DNA of 64,000 nucleotides. Origin: Lysobacteraceae bacterium (GTDB lineage Bacteria > Pseudomonadota > Gammaproteobacteria > Nevskiales > Nevskiaceae). Within the stretch, counting starts at the first letter, position 1. Every line of letters starts with the position of its first letter. Under the pieces are notes generated by a model. That model saw only the letters and a list, made by a program, of their open reading frames with translations, ran no database searches and had not been told where the DNA came from. This document shows, piece by piece, positions 26,247 to 36,100 of this stretch. A program made the translations under genes and the position numbers. The DNA is taken from NCBI GenBank assembly GCA_013823855.1, contig PNMW01000032.1:1-64000 (forward strand). The letters are read 5' to 3'.

Positions 26247-27254
26247 GTGATCAAACCTGAAGACATCGACTACCACGTCCCCGCCGGGATCGATTACCGC
26301 TACGCGGAGACCAATTACTTCGTGGCCTATGTTCCCGAAGAACGGATCCTCGCCACGTTCTACACGCTGACCCGCAAGGCCATCGGTGTCTGCCTGGTGG
26401 ATGTCGCGATCTTCGGCTGCCTCGCCGACAACCGCTCGGAAATGCTGTACCTGGATACGCAGCAGCAGCTGCCCGCACCGGAACGCCTGAGCCGCTTCGA
26501 GACGCCGAACGGCCTCAAGGTGACGGCGGCGGACCTGCGTCACTACCAGCTCGACTACGTCGGCTTCGATGACACCGAAGCGCACCTGTCGTTCGAAGGC
26601 CTGACCGAGCCGTTCGACATCCACGATCCGGCGCACAGTCCCAGGGCCACGCCGCAGGATGCTGCGGCCCGCGCCGAAGGCTCGGGGCTGGGTGCGGCCT
26701 ACGGCAATCACTTCGACATGAGCTGCCGGGTGACCGGGACGCTCAAAGTGCGTGGCAAGCGCTATCGCGTGGATTGTGTTTCCACGATGGACCATAGCTG
26801 GGGGCCGCGCTGCGAGGTCGGCCTCAAGGCGATGGGCTGGATGAATGCCCATTTCGGACCGGACTATGCGCTGCACTGGATCAACAGCCTCGACCTGAGC
26901 CAGCCCGCCGGCAGGCAGGAAGCGCTGGCGCACGGCTACGTCCTCGAGAACGGCCAACTCCATGGCCTGAAGGACTTGCGGATGATCAGCAACCGCCTCG
27001 GTGCCGTGAATGTCGGCATCGACATCGTCGCCACCGACATCCGCGGCAAGCAGCACACGCTGCATGGCACTGCGGTCGTCGGCGCGCCGTGGTCCTGCTA
27101 CACCGGCGTGATGCTGCAGGTCGCGATGACCCGCTGGATCACCTCGACAGGCCGCATCGGCCATGGGCTCAACATGGAAAACTACCCGCTCGATCAGCTG
27201 GCCCGCCTGCGCGGCCGCCGCTGGGACGCGCCAGCGGGCCGCATCGGTACCTGA
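26247..27254 (+). CDS. DUF7064/CrtC-AttH-like lipocalin-fold protein (DHSWGPR motif), copy 1
   Basis: 335 residues, no signal peptide or TM segment. The C-terminal half contains the motif STMDHSWGPRCE and is beta-rich, resembling tocopherol-cyclase/AttH/hydroxyneurosporene-synthase-like proteins now split into DUF7064/DUF7065. A second protein with the same DHSWGPR motif is encoded at 44971-45897. These proteins occur in clusters acting on lipophilic or terpenoid-like molecules, but no reaction is established. It begins a plus-strand run of five genes with small gaps (20-25 bp), probably one operon controlled from the upstream palindrome. Confidence 0.7.
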   Translation: MIKPEDIDYHVPAGIDYRYAETNYFVAYVPEERILATFYTLTRKAIGVCLVDVAIFGCLADNRSEMLYLDTQQQLPAPERLSRFETPNGLKVTAADLRHYQLDYVGFDDTEAHLSFEGLTEPFDIHDPAHSPRATPQDAAARAEGSGLGAAYGNHFDMSCRVTGTLKVRGKRYRVDCVSTMDHSWGPRCEVGLKAMGWMNAHFGPDYALHWINSLDLSQPAGRQEALAHGYVLENGQLHGLKDLRMISNRLGAVNVGIDIVATDIRGKQHTLHGTAVVGAPWSCYTGVMLQVAMTRWITSTGRIGHGLNMENYPLDQLARLRGRRWDAPAGRIGT

Positions 27255-27274
27255 ACCCCGGAACGCCCTCCATC

Positions 27275-28036
27275 ATGAAAGTACTGATCGTCTACGCCCA
27301 CTCGCAGCCCTCCTCCTTCAACGGCGCACTGCTGCGCACCGCCGTCGAATCGCTGACCGCCGGAGGCCACGAGGTGAAGGTCTCCGACCTCTACGCGATG
27401 GGCTTCAATCCCGTCGCCTCGGCCGCGGACTTTCAGGACCGTCGCTTTGAAGGGCATCTGCAGTACGACCGCGAGCAGAAGCACGCGGTGGAACATCGCA
27501 GCTTCAGCGACGACATCCAGGCCGAGATCGACAAGGTCCTGTGGTGCGAGCTGCTGATCCTGCAGTTCCCGCTGTGGTGGTACTCGGTGCCGGCAATCAT
27601 GAAGGGCTGGTTCGACCGGGTGTTCGCCAACGGCCTGATGTACGGCCAGTTCGGCCGCTTCGACAAGGGCGGCATGAAGGGCAAGCGGGCGATGGTGTCG
27701 ACCACCACCGGCTGCTTTCCCGGCATGGTCGAGGAAGGCGGGGTCATGGGCCATCTCGACGCCGTCCTCTGGCACCTGCAGTACGGCACGCTCGCCTATG
27801 TCGGCTTCGAGGTGCTGGAGCCGTTCGTGACCTGGTCGGTCCGCTACGAAGACGACCAGGCACGGGCGCTCTACCTCCAGGGCCTGGCCGAACGCCTGCG
27901 CCGGATCGATGACGTGCCGCTCAAGGCCCTGCACCCGGTGGACGATTTCGGCAAGGACTGGAAGCTCAAGCCCGGCATCGCAGCGCGCACCTTCGGGCAT
28001 CAGAAACGGCCGGGCACAGAACCCGGGTCGTGCTGA
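27275..28036 (+). CDS. Flavodoxin-fold NAD(P)H:quinone oxidoreductase
   Basis: 253 residues with the NQO/MdaB-like flavodoxin_2 fold (PF02525). The FMN/FAD phosphate loop is IVYAHSQPSSFNGAL, the core strand is ELLILQFPLWWYSVPAIMKGWFDRV and a later loop is MVSTTTGCFPG. It should transfer two electrons from NAD(P)H to quinones or related electrophiles in the cytoplasm. It starts 20 bp after the preceding gene and is probably co-transcribed, where it could reduce or detoxify a quinonoid intermediate of the pathway. Confidence 0.88.
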   Translation: MKVLIVYAHSQPSSFNGALLRTAVESLTAGGHEVKVSDLYAMGFNPVASAADFQDRRFEGHLQYDREQKHAVEHRSFSDDIQAEIDKVLWCELLILQFPLWWYSVPAIMKGWFDRVFANGLMYGQFGRFDKGGMKGKRAMVSTTTGCFPGMVEEGGVMGHLDAVLWHLQYGTLAYVGFEVLEPFVTWSVRYEDDQARALYLQGLAERLRRIDDVPLKALHPVDDFGKDWKLKPGIAARTFGHQKRPGTEPGSC

Positions 28037-28060
28037 AGAATTCAAACCAGGGGAGAACGC

Positions 28061-28855
28061 ATGGCCATTGGCACCCAGTACATCGGCGTCGAAGCAAGAC
28101 CGCTGGACGCGGTGATGCCCGCCCTGCCGCAGGACATCGTCACCGGCATCACCGGCGTGCTGGTGGCGCTGCTGTACTTCTTTGCGCTGTGGCAGGCGTT
28201 TTCGGCGAAGCGCGACGATCGCTGGCTGATCATGCTGGTGGCGGCATCGATCACGATCCTGATGGAGCCGTTCGCCTGTTTCATGGTCAAGGCGCATCAC
28301 CCGGCGGTCGGCGCTCATGTGCTGCTCCGCGGGCTCGACGTGACCGTGCCCTGGCAGTTGCTGTTCTTCTACATCCTGTACTTCGCACCGACCGGCGCCT
28401 ACCTGATCCGGCGGGCCTCGAAAGCTGTTTCGGCAGGCGGCTACTGGCTGGATTTCCTCGGCATTTTCCTGCTGCTCTGGGGCGCCGAGGCGCTCTGCAT
28501 CTGGCTTGGCGTGTGGTTCTTCTACGACTACAACCCGTTCGTGCTCGCCGGCCTGCCGGTCTGGGTGGCGCTGACCAACATCTCGGCGGTCTACGCCTGG
28601 TCGGTCGCCACCGGCTACTGCCTGGATCACCTGAAGGGGGCGGCGCGCTGGACCGCCGTGCTGGCCGCCCCGTTTGCCGCCATTGCCGTCTACGGCCCGG
28701 TCAGCCTGCCCGGCGCGGTCGCCTTGTATCGTGATGGTGCCGGCTTTGACGTCACCGGCCCGGCCTGTGCGGCGAGCGTGCTCGTGGGGCTGGCCTTCAT
28801 CGCCGGCGCGCGACATCTGCTGCTGCTCAGCGCCGGCCGCCTGCGATCCGCCTGA
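28061..28855 (+). CDS. Seven-TM integral membrane protein, function unknown
   Basis: 264 residues with about seven hydrophobic helices: ITGVLVALLYFFALWQAF, LIMLVAASITILMEPF, PWQLLFFYILYFAP, FLGIFLLLWGAEALCIWLGV, VWVALTNISAVYAW, WTAVLAAPFAAIAVYG and ASVLVGLAFIAGA. A strong AGGGGAG ribosome site lies 6-7 nt before the ATG. I do not recognise a named family. The layout resembles small membrane proteins seen beside CrtC/AttH-like genes, so it may hold or modify a membrane-dissolved substrate (inference). It lies between the quinone reductase and crotonase genes. Confidence 0.75.
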   Translation: MAIGTQYIGVEARPLDAVMPALPQDIVTGITGVLVALLYFFALWQAFSAKRDDRWLIMLVAASITILMEPFACFMVKAHHPAVGAHVLLRGLDVTVPWQLLFFYILYFAPTGAYLIRRASKAVSAGGYWLDFLGIFLLLWGAEALCIWLGVWFFYDYNPFVLAGLPVWVALTNISAVYAWSVATGYCLDHLKGAARWTAVLAAPFAAIAVYGPVSLPGAVALYRDGAGFDVTGPACAASVLVGLAFIAGARHLLLLSAGRLRSA

Positions 28856-28880
28856 TTCCCACTGTTCCGGAAGAACCCAC

Positions 28881-29669
28881 ATGTCCACTGAATGCACCGC
28901 CCTGTCGATCGACAACGGCATCGCCCGCCTGCGCCTGACCGATCTGGACAAGGGCAATCCGATCCACCGGCGTTTCTGCGACGCGCTCTGCGACCGCGCC
29001 ATCGAGCTGTCCTGCCGTGACGACGTGCGCGCCGTGCTGGTCACCGCCGAAGGCAAGAACTTCGGCTTCGGCGGCGACATCGCGCATTTCGTCGCCCAGG
29101 GCGATGCGCTGCCGTCGGAGATCAAGCGCATGACCGCCACCATCCACAGCGCGATCGCCAGATTGCAGCGGATGGACGCGCCGATGGTGGTCGCCGTGCA
29201 GGGCGTCTGCGCCGGTGGCTCGGCCGCCTTCGCGGCCGGCTGCGACACCGTGATCAGCGCCGACAATGCCCGCTGGGTCGCCGCCTATGCCGGCATCGGC
29301 TACAGCACCGATGCCAGTGCCACGGTGATGTTCTCGCGCCGCATGGGCCTGGCCCGCGCCCGCAACTTCCTGCTGCGCAACCAGACGCTGGATGCGCAGG
29401 CCGCGCTCGCAGCCGGTCTGGTGGACGAAGTGGTACCTGCAGCCGACCTGCTCGCTCACGCCGAAGCCATCGCCGCCCAGTACGCCGCCGGCCCGACCAA
29501 GGCCTACGGCGAGATCCGCCGCCTGCTGCTGACGGTGCAGAACCAGCCGCTGGAAACCCAGCTCGAACTGGAAGCGCAGGCGCTGGCGCGGGTCGCCGCA
29601 ACCGAGGATGCGCGCGCCGGGCTGTGCGCCTTCAGCGAGAAGCGCAAGCCTGTTTTCACGGGCCGCTGA
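28881..29669 (+). CDS. Crotonase-fold acyl-CoA protein (isomerase-like; hydratase glutamates absent)
   Basis: 262 residues with a crotonase fold. The oxyanion-hole glycines are in NFGFGGDIAHF and QGVCAGGSAAF. Both catalytic glutamates of enoyl-CoA hydratase are replaced: the GGGCE position is Ala116 and the later Glu position is Tyr. Instead there is an Asp144 in AGIGYSTDASAT, the position where PaaG/enoyl-CoA isomerase-type members carry LSPDGGS. It is therefore more likely an isomerase or unusual lyase acting on a CoA ester than a standard hydratase. It sits 25 bp after the membrane-protein gene and 9 bp before the molybdopterin-domain gene. Confidence 0.85.
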   Translation: MSTECTALSIDNGIARLRLTDLDKGNPIHRRFCDALCDRAIELSCRDDVRAVLVTAEGKNFGFGGDIAHFVAQGDALPSEIKRMTATIHSAIARLQRMDAPMVVAVQGVCAGGSAAFAAGCDTVISADNARWVAAYAGIGYSTDASATVMFSRRMGLARARNFLLRNQTLDAQAALAAGLVDEVVPAADLLAHAEAIAAQYAAGPTKAYGEIRRLLLTVQNQPLETQLELEAQALARVAATEDARAGLCAFSEKRKPVFTGR

Positions 29670-29678
29670 AGCCGCGTC

Positions 29679-30377
29679 ATGAAACTGCCGCCCGGACAGC
29701 AGGCGCGCGCCGACTTTCCGCGCTTCGGCCTCGGCAAGTTCGCGCGCCGCTTTCCGGCGACGCCCGAGCGCATCCGCTTCCGCATCGTGGGTGACGTCGG
29801 GCGCGAGGTGACGGTCGAGCATCAACTGCAAGGCCTGCCCCGCGTCGAACAGACGAGCGACTTCCATTGCGTCACCACCTGGTCCGCGCTGGCACGGGGC
29901 TGGAGCGGCTGGCGCTTCTCGGATGTCTACGAACAGCTTGCGCGGCGCGACGCCGCTGCGCCGCCGGAAGCCGAGGTGGTCGTGTTTCGTGGCGAGGACG
30001 GCTACTGCAGCTGCCTGATGCTCGACGACCTGCTCAAGCCCGACGTCATGCTTGCCGACCGCCTCGACGGGCAGCCACTCGGGCTCGGGCACGGCGCGCC
30101 GCTGCGTCTCGTGGCTCCGGCGCATTACGGCTACAAGAACGTCAAGCACCTCGTTGCCATCGAGTTCTGGCGCGATCGGCGGGCCTACCGCTTCCCGTTC
30201 CCGTATCCCGCGCTGATGGACCATCCACGTGCCCGGGTCGCCTTCGAGGAACGCGGGCGCTGGATTCCCGGCGCCATCCTGCGCCGCCTGTATCGGCTGA
30301 TCATCCCGCTGACAGTCTGGAACTTCGCACGAGCGCTGAACGAGCATCGCCGCCGCACATCGATGTCAATCCGTTGA
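29679..30377 (+). CDS. Molybdopterin-dependent oxidoreductase (sulfite-oxidase-type domain), stand-alone
   Basis: 232 residues of PF00174 type with presumed Mo-ligand Cys64 in TSDFHCVTTWS and the conserved GYKNVKHLVAIEFW near the C-terminus. No signal peptide, no haem or dimerisation domain, so it is a minimal cytoplasmic-looking SUOX domain. It is the last gene of the 26.2-30.4 kb operon (9 bp after the crotonase) and converges on the desaturase-fusion gene. A second, pentapeptide-fused member is at 17996-19042. The substrate is unknown. Confidence 0.83.
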   Translation: MKLPPGQQARADFPRFGLGKFARRFPATPERIRFRIVGDVGREVTVEHQLQGLPRVEQTSDFHCVTTWSALARGWSGWRFSDVYEQLARRDAAAPPEAEVVVFRGEDGYCSCLMLDDLLKPDVMLADRLDGQPLGLGHGAPLRLVAPAHYGYKNVKHLVAIEFWRDRRAYRFPFPYPALMDHPRARVAFEERGRWIPGAILRRLYRLIIPLTVWNFARALNEHRRRTSMSIR

Positions 30378-30424
30378 ACGGATGCCCCGCAAGGAATCCG
30401 GGATTCTGATCGACGCGACTGCGC

Positions 30425-32296
30425 TCAAAGGTCGATGGACAGCCGATCCGCCTTGGCGCGGGACACGCACAGGCACATCTGGGTGTTGGCGGCCTTCTCG
30501 GTCTCCGACAGGTAGGCGTCGCGGTGATCGACGTCACCACTCACCACCTTGACCACGCAGGTGCCGCAGGTGCCCTGCATGCAGGCGTAGCGCGGGTCGA
30601 TGCCGGCGTGCTGCAGCGCATCCAGAATCGACTGGCCGGCCTGCACGGGAACGTCCTTGTTCGAGCGCTCCAGATGCAGGGTGAACGCGTGGTTGCTGCC
30701 GTCGGTGCTGATCGGGGCCGAGAACGATTCGATACGGACGTTCTCCGGCAGCCAGCCCTGCTTGACTGCCGCTCCGCTGAGCCAGTTCATGAAGCCGCCC
30801 GGGCCGCAGATATAGATCTGCGCATCGGCGTCGGGGCGGGCGAAGATCGTTTCCGGTGAAAGGGTCGATCCGCCTTCCGGCTTGTCGAGATGAATCGTCA
30901 CGTGGCGGGCGAGGCGGCTCACGCTCAGTTCGTCCTTGAACGGCACCGCGTCCTCGTTGCGGGCGCAGACGTGCAACTCGAAATCCTTGCCGAGACGGAT
31001 CAGGCGATGCGCCATCGCCAGCATCGGGGTGATGCCGATACCGCCGGAGATCAGGATGAAGCGCCGGGCGTTCTCGTACAGCATGAAGTTGTTCTTCGGC
31101 GGGCTGATGCGCAGCACGTCGCCGACGGCGAGCGCGTGCATGGCACGCGAGCCGCCGCGGCCCTTGTCGTCGCGCTTGACCGCGATGCGGTAGCGGTTGC
31201 GAACGTCATCGTGCTCCACCAGCGAATACTGGCGGATCAGCTTGTCGTTGACGAATACCGTCATGTGCGCGCCGGCCGCGCCTTCGGGCAGCAGCGCGTT
31301 CGGGTCGGTCGGTTCGAAATCGAAGGAGCGGATGTCTTCGCCGACTTCGCGGATTGCGGTGATCCGCACTTCGATGGGTGCTGCGACTTCGTCGCCCGGC
31401 ACGCGGATGTCGCCCTCGATCCCCTTCAGCCAGCCGCGCTGCGGAATCGCCTGCTTGCGCAGCACGCCGTTGGCCAGGTCCCAGACGCGGCGATAGCGGT
31501 ACCAGGGCAGGTGCGGCAGCAGGTGGTGGATGTGGTGGTTCTCCTGGCCGAACATCAGACCGCGCAGCGGCGAGGTTTCGAAGATGTGCACGGTGGACTG
31601 GAACGGCTGCTTTTCCCAGGACATGCCATGCGGGTGCTGGATGTGGGCGAAGGTGTAGGCGACCAGGCCCAGGCCGAGGCGCTGCGGCACCACATACAGC
31701 AGCAGGAATTCCGCCCAGTACGGTGACGCCAGGAACAGCGCGTGCAGGCCGATCACCGTGGCCATCATCACGTACACATACATCTTGATCTTCGGCGACC
31801 AGTGCGCGCGTCCGTTCTTGAAGAACCAGAACAGCCAGTGGATGTCGGTGAACATCAGGTAGGAGATGCCGGCCCACTTCGGCACATCGACCAGACCCGC
31901 GTCGGGATCGCGCCCTTCCTGGCCGACGTAGCGGTGGTGGTCCATGTGGATCGCGCGGAACGCGGGCATGTTCATGCCCGGCAGCAGGATCTGGCCGGCC
32001 AACGTTCCGAGCAGGTCATTGACGAAGCTGTCGGAGGACACCGAGCGGTGCGAGCCGTCGTGCATCGGCGTGAAGGCGAGGAACACCGCGACGATGTTGA
32101 ATGCCACCGCCAGCCATCCCGGGATGGCATCCACCAGATAGCCGTAACAGGACAGGCCGAAGGTCGCGAGCGACGCGGAGGTCAGCAGGATCTGCACGAC
32201 GTCGTATTTGTGCATCCGCATCACGTCGTCGTAATGCGGATCATGGGTGATCTGGCTGAGGACCTCGCGGACGGAGGCGTTGGCTGTGACGGTCAT
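30425..32296 (-). CDS. Membrane fatty-acid desaturase/hydroxylase fused to ferredoxin reductase and [2Fe-2S] ferredoxin
   Basis: 623 residues in one chain. Residues about 30-290 form a membrane di-iron desaturase with three His boxes, HDGSH (79-83), HMDHH (117-121) and HHIHHLLPH. Residues about 310-530 are an FAD/NAD(P) reductase (RQYSL flavin motif, GGIGITPM nucleotide loop, ICGPGGFM). The last about 80 residues are a plant-type ferredoxin (CMQGTCGTC plus a fourth Cys near the end). The enzyme carries its own electron chain from NAD(P)H to the di-iron site. It should desaturate or hydroxylate a hydrophobic substrate at the inner membrane. It has a 359-bp leader with a palindrome. Confidence 0.9.
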   Translation of the reverse strand: MTVTANASVREVLSQITHDPHYDDVMRMHKYDVVQILLTSASLATFGLSCYGYLVDAIPGWLAVAFNIVAVFLAFTPMHDGSHRSVSSDSFVNDLLGTLAGQILLPGMNMPAFRAIHMDHHRYVGQEGRDPDAGLVDVPKWAGISYLMFTDIHWLFWFFKNGRAHWSPKIKMYVYVMMATVIGLHALFLASPYWAEFLLLYVVPQRLGLGLVAYTFAHIQHPHGMSWEKQPFQSTVHIFETSPLRGLMFGQENHHIHHLLPHLPWYRYRRVWDLANGVLRKQAIPQRGWLKGIEGDIRVPGDEVAAPIEVRITAIREVGEDIRSFDFEPTDPNALLPEGAAGAHMTVFVNDKLIRQYSLVEHDDVRNRYRIAVKRDDKGRGGSRAMHALAVGDVLRISPPKNNFMLYENARRFILISGGIGITPMLAMAHRLIRLGKDFELHVCARNEDAVPFKDELSVSRLARHVTIHLDKPEGGSTLSPETIFARPDADAQIYICGPGGFMNWLSGAAVKQGWLPENVRIESFSAPISTDGSNHAFTLHLERSNKDVPVQAGQSILDALQHAGIDPRYACMQGTCGTCVVKVVSGDVDHRDAYLSETEKAANTQMCLCVSRAKADRLSIDL

Positions 32297-32655
32297 GGTT
32301 CACCTGAGCATGATGACGACGAACAGAATCGCTTCGTCTCGAAGTCGCTTGCCGCAAGCCGACGCATCGCTGAAGAGGGCAGACACCACTGCACGATCCT
32401 CCAACCGGAGACCTCCCGGATCTCGTCTGGCGCATCGCTGGCGCCCCCCAGCACGATCGGCGTCGGCCGGAGGTCGTGCAATAGCGACTTCCGGCGTGAA
32501 CCCCAAGACCTTTATCCCCACTGACTGCAAGTGGTATGCAACCATACCAATAGGTCGCTGGCAACACCATCGGTCGTAGACGGCATGCGCCGGTTGCGGT
32601 TCAGGTCAGGGCCTGCCGGGGCCCCGGAATGCTTCGTACAGCCGGGCGTCGATGC
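32297..32655. other. Regulatory interval upstream of the desaturase fusion
   Basis: A 359-bp stretch between the DUF4188 gene end and the desaturase start, both on the minus strand. I see no credible gene. It contains the palindrome at 32532-32549 and presumably the desaturase promoter with a leader of over 200 nt. Confidence 0.45.
32532..32549. promoter_or_regulatory. Palindromic operator candidate upstream of the desaturase gene
   Basis: TGGTATG-CAAC-CATACCA is a perfect inverted repeat with 7-bp arms and a 4-bp centre, about 236 bp before the desaturase start codon, in a region with no gene. The architecture suits a TetR- or MarR-type dimer. It differs from the TGACCA-type operators at the efflux genes, so a different regulator is implied. 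Confidence 0.45.
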
Positions 32656-33144
32656 TCATGAAGCTTTCGGATCGCCCATGCGGTCATTGCCGGTGGAGCT
32701 TTCGCGCAGCGGGCGATACTCGCCGGCCGCCGCCAGGCTCATCTCGGGCATGTTCGCGTAGATCGCCTCGAACTGGCCCTTGCCGACCTTGTAGGCCTCG
32801 TGCCAGACGCCGACGTTGCCGTTGTACGCGGTGCGCCGGAAGAACGCCTTCTGCGCCGGCTTGTGCCGCAGATCCTTGTTGTTCGCCCAGACCATCAGCT
32901 CCTCGAAGGAGCGCCAGTGCTGGACGAAGAAGAACACGCGCGGGTCGCTGACCGACCAGACCGTGTTCGAGTTCAGCAGCGGCGTGTCCGGCAGCTTGAG
33001 CGCCTCGTCGGTCATCGCGAACGCGGCCCGCATCACCGGCGCCCATTCGTTGACTCTCCAGAGCTTGTTGATTCGCAGCCCGATCAGCAGCACGACGAAT
33101 CCGTCCGGGTAATTGGCGGTGTAGCGGCCGGCTTTGACATCCAT
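32656..33144 (-). CDS. DUF4188 domain protein (ABM-like fold)
   Basis: 162 residues with the DUF4188 (PF13826) pattern: GRYTANYPDGFVVLLIGLRINKLW (interrupted) at the N-terminus, SVSDPRVFFFVQHWRSFEELMVWAN in the middle and GVWHEAYKVGKGQFEAIYANMP at the end. The family has an antibiotic-biosynthesis-monooxygenase-like alpha/beta barrel, and some members sit beside haem aldoxime dehydratases or monooxygenases. There is no signal peptide. It lies 31 bp downstream of the efflux permease gene on the same strand... in transcription order it precedes the desaturase and follows nothing co-oriented within 30 bp except the pump, so it may extend the pump operon. The reaction is unknown. Confidence 0.78.
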   Translation of the reverse strand: MDVKAGRYTANYPDGFVVLLIGLRINKLWRVNEWAPVMRAAFAMTDEALKLPDTPLLNSNTVWSVSDPRVFFFVQHWRSFEELMVWANNKDLRHKPAQKAFFRRTAYNGNVGVWHEAYKVGKGQFEAIYANMPEMSLAAAGEYRPLRESSTGNDRMGDPKAS

Positions 33145-33175
33145 GGTGATGTGCCTTCAGTGGAAGGAGAAGGGT

Positions 33176-36100
33176 TTAGTGACGTGCTGGCGCGGCTTCC
33201 GGCTTGATCCCGAACCAGATCGCGTACAGCGGCGGCAGGAACAGCAGGGTCAGCACGGTGCCGCCGATGGTGCCGCCGATCAGCGTGAAGGCCAGCGAGC
33301 CCCAGAACGCCGAGAAGGTCAGCGGGATGAACGCGAACACGGCGGCCAGTGCGGTCAGCAGCACCGGCCGTGAACGCTGCACAGTGGCTTCGACGACGGC
33401 ATGGAACGGCGTCATGCCGTCGCGCTGGTTGTCCTCGATCTGGCCGATCAGGATCAGCGTGTTGCGCATGATGATGCCGGCCAGCCCGATCAGGCCGATG
33501 ATGGTGTTGAAGCCGAACGGCTGATGGAACAGCAGGATCGCCGGCACCACGCCGACCAGCCCCAGCGGCGCGGTAAGCAGCACCATGCCGAGCCCGGCCA
33601 GCGAGCGCACCTGGAAGATGATCACCACCATCAGCAGCACGAACATGATCGGGAACACCTTGGCCAGTTCGACATTGGCCTTGGCGTCTTCCTCGAACGC
33701 GCCGGCGGTCTCGATGTGGTAACCCTCAGGCAGCTTCGCGACGATCGGCGCGATCTTGTCGATCACCAGTTTCGACACTTCCAGCGGCTGGAACTCCTCG
33801 CCGATGTCGCCGCGCACGGTGATCGTCGGATAACGGTCGCGGCGCCGCAGGATCGGATTTTCGCTGCGCACTTCGGTGTGGCCGATCTGCGACAGCGGCA
33901 CCCGCTGGCCGGTGGCCGTGACCAGGGTGAAGGCCTCGAGCTTGGCCGGATCGAGCCGATCCGGCCCGGCGCTGCGGGCGATCACGTCGACGGCGCGGAT
34001 GTCTTCGCGGACCTGGGTCACCGGCACGCCGCCGAGCAGGAACTGCAGTTGGAGGCTGACATCGCGGGTGTTCAACCCCATCGCCTGCAGGCGATCCTGA
34101 TCGAGCACGAAATGCACGGTCGGTACCCGCTCGCTCCAGTCGGTGTTGACGGTGCGCATCGGTGGCATCGCCGCCATCGTTGCCCGCAACACTTCGGCGA
34201 TGCCGCGCACCGTGGCTTCGTCCGGCCCCTTGACCCGGAATGCGACCGGGAACGGCGACGGCGGGCCGAACACGATCTGGGTGGCGCGGATGCGCGCCTC
34301 CGGCACCAGGCCTTCGGCGGCAACCTGGCGGACGCGCAGCTTCAGCGCCTCGCGCGCCGCCGGATCGGCGGTCAGCACGACGATCTTGGCGAACGACGGG
34401 TCCGGCAATTCCGGCGACAGCGCCAGATAGAAGCGCGGCGCGCCCTGGCCGATGTAGCTGGTGACGATCTCCGCTTCCGGCTGCTGTGCCAGCCAGGTCT
34501 CGACCTTGGCCGCCGCCGCACTGGTGGCCTCGATGCTGCTGCCTTCCGGCATCTGCACTTCGATCAGCACTTCAGGACGATCGGAAATCGGGAAGAACTG
34601 CTGCTTGGCGACACCAATCCCCAGCACCGACAGCACCAGCATCACCACCACCGCGACGGCGGTCTTGCCCTTGTGGGTGATCAGACGGATCAGCAGCGCC
34701 CGCAGCTGCCGGTAGCGCGGCGTGCCGTAGATGGCGCCATGGCCACCTTCGACGCGCCTGATCTCCGGAAGCAGCTTGACGCCGAGGTACGGCGTGAACA
34801 CCACGGCCACCAGCCACGAGGCCAGCAGCGCGAAGCTGACCACCCAGAAGATGTTGCCGGCGTATTCGCCAGCGCCGGATTTCGCGAAGCCGACCGGCAT
34901 CAGGCCGATCGCGGTCAGCAAGGTGCCGGACAGCATCGGCGCCGCCGTGTGGCCCCAGGCGTGGTTGGCGGCGGCGATGCGGTCGACGCCTTCCTCCATC
35001 TTCACGACCATTGCTTCGATGACGATGATCGCGTCGTCGACCAAGAGGCCCAGCGCCAGGATCAGCGCGCCGAGCGTGATCCGGTCAAAGTCGCGCCCGG
35101 TGGCCAGCATGATCAGGAACACCGCGGACAGGGTCAGCGGCACGGCGGCGGCGACCACCAGGCCGACGCGGTAACCCATGCTGATCAGGCAGATGGCGAT
35201 CACCACCATCAGCGCCACCGCGAACTTGATCATGAATTCGTCGTAGGCCTCGCGGATGTTCACCGACTGGTCGGTGACCTTGGTCAGCGACAGACCCAGC
35301 GGCATCTCGGCGGCAATCGCGGCGATCTCCTGCTCCAGCGACTTGCCGAGCAGCAGCCCGTCATAGCGATCCTTCATCACCACGCCGAGAATCAGCGCCG
35401 GCTCGCCGCCGTTGCGGATCAGGAAACTCGCCGGATCCTCGTAGCCGTACTTGACCTCGGCCAGATCGGACAGCCGCAGGCTGCGGCCGTTGGCGGCGAT
35501 CGGCGTGCTGCGGATGGCGTCGAGATCGTCGAGCGCACCATCCAGCCGGACAAACACCTGCGGCCCCTGGGTATCGATCGAGCCGGCCGGCGTCAGCAGG
35601 TTGCGGTTGTTCAGTGCTTCGAACACCGCCGTCGGCGGAATGCCCAAGGTCGCCAGCTTCGGGTACGACAGCTCGACATAGATGCGCTCCGGCCGCTCGC
35701 CGGCGATCTGCACCTTCTTCACGCCTTCGACATGCAGCAGCCGCTGGCGCAGCTTCTCCGCCTCGCGCACCAGCAGGCGATGCGGCTGGCCCCTGGCTTT
35801 CAGCGCATACAGGGTGAAGGTGACATCGCCGTATTCGTCGTTGATCAGCGGGCCGATCACGCCGCGCGGCAGCTTGAGCACTTCGTCGCCAAGCTTCTTG
35901 CGTGCCTGATAGAACTCGCCCGGCACCTCCGGCGGCGGCGTCGAATCCTTGAGCGTCACAACCATGAAGGCGAGGCCCGGCCGCGTGTAGCTTTCGACCC
36001 GGTCGTACCACTTCAGCTCCTGCATGCGCTTTTCGAGCGGATCGAGCACCTGGTCCTGCATCTCCTCGGCGGTGGCCCCGGGCCAGGCCAGCGCCACGGT

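Noticed and set aside
29679-30377. Possible sulfite dehydrogenase of the periplasm
   Set aside because: No Tat or Sec signal and no haem partner; only the Mo domain can be supported.
32247-32579. Short overlapping frames in the desaturase leader
   Set aside because: No ribosome site, no conserved features; treated as regulatory DNA.
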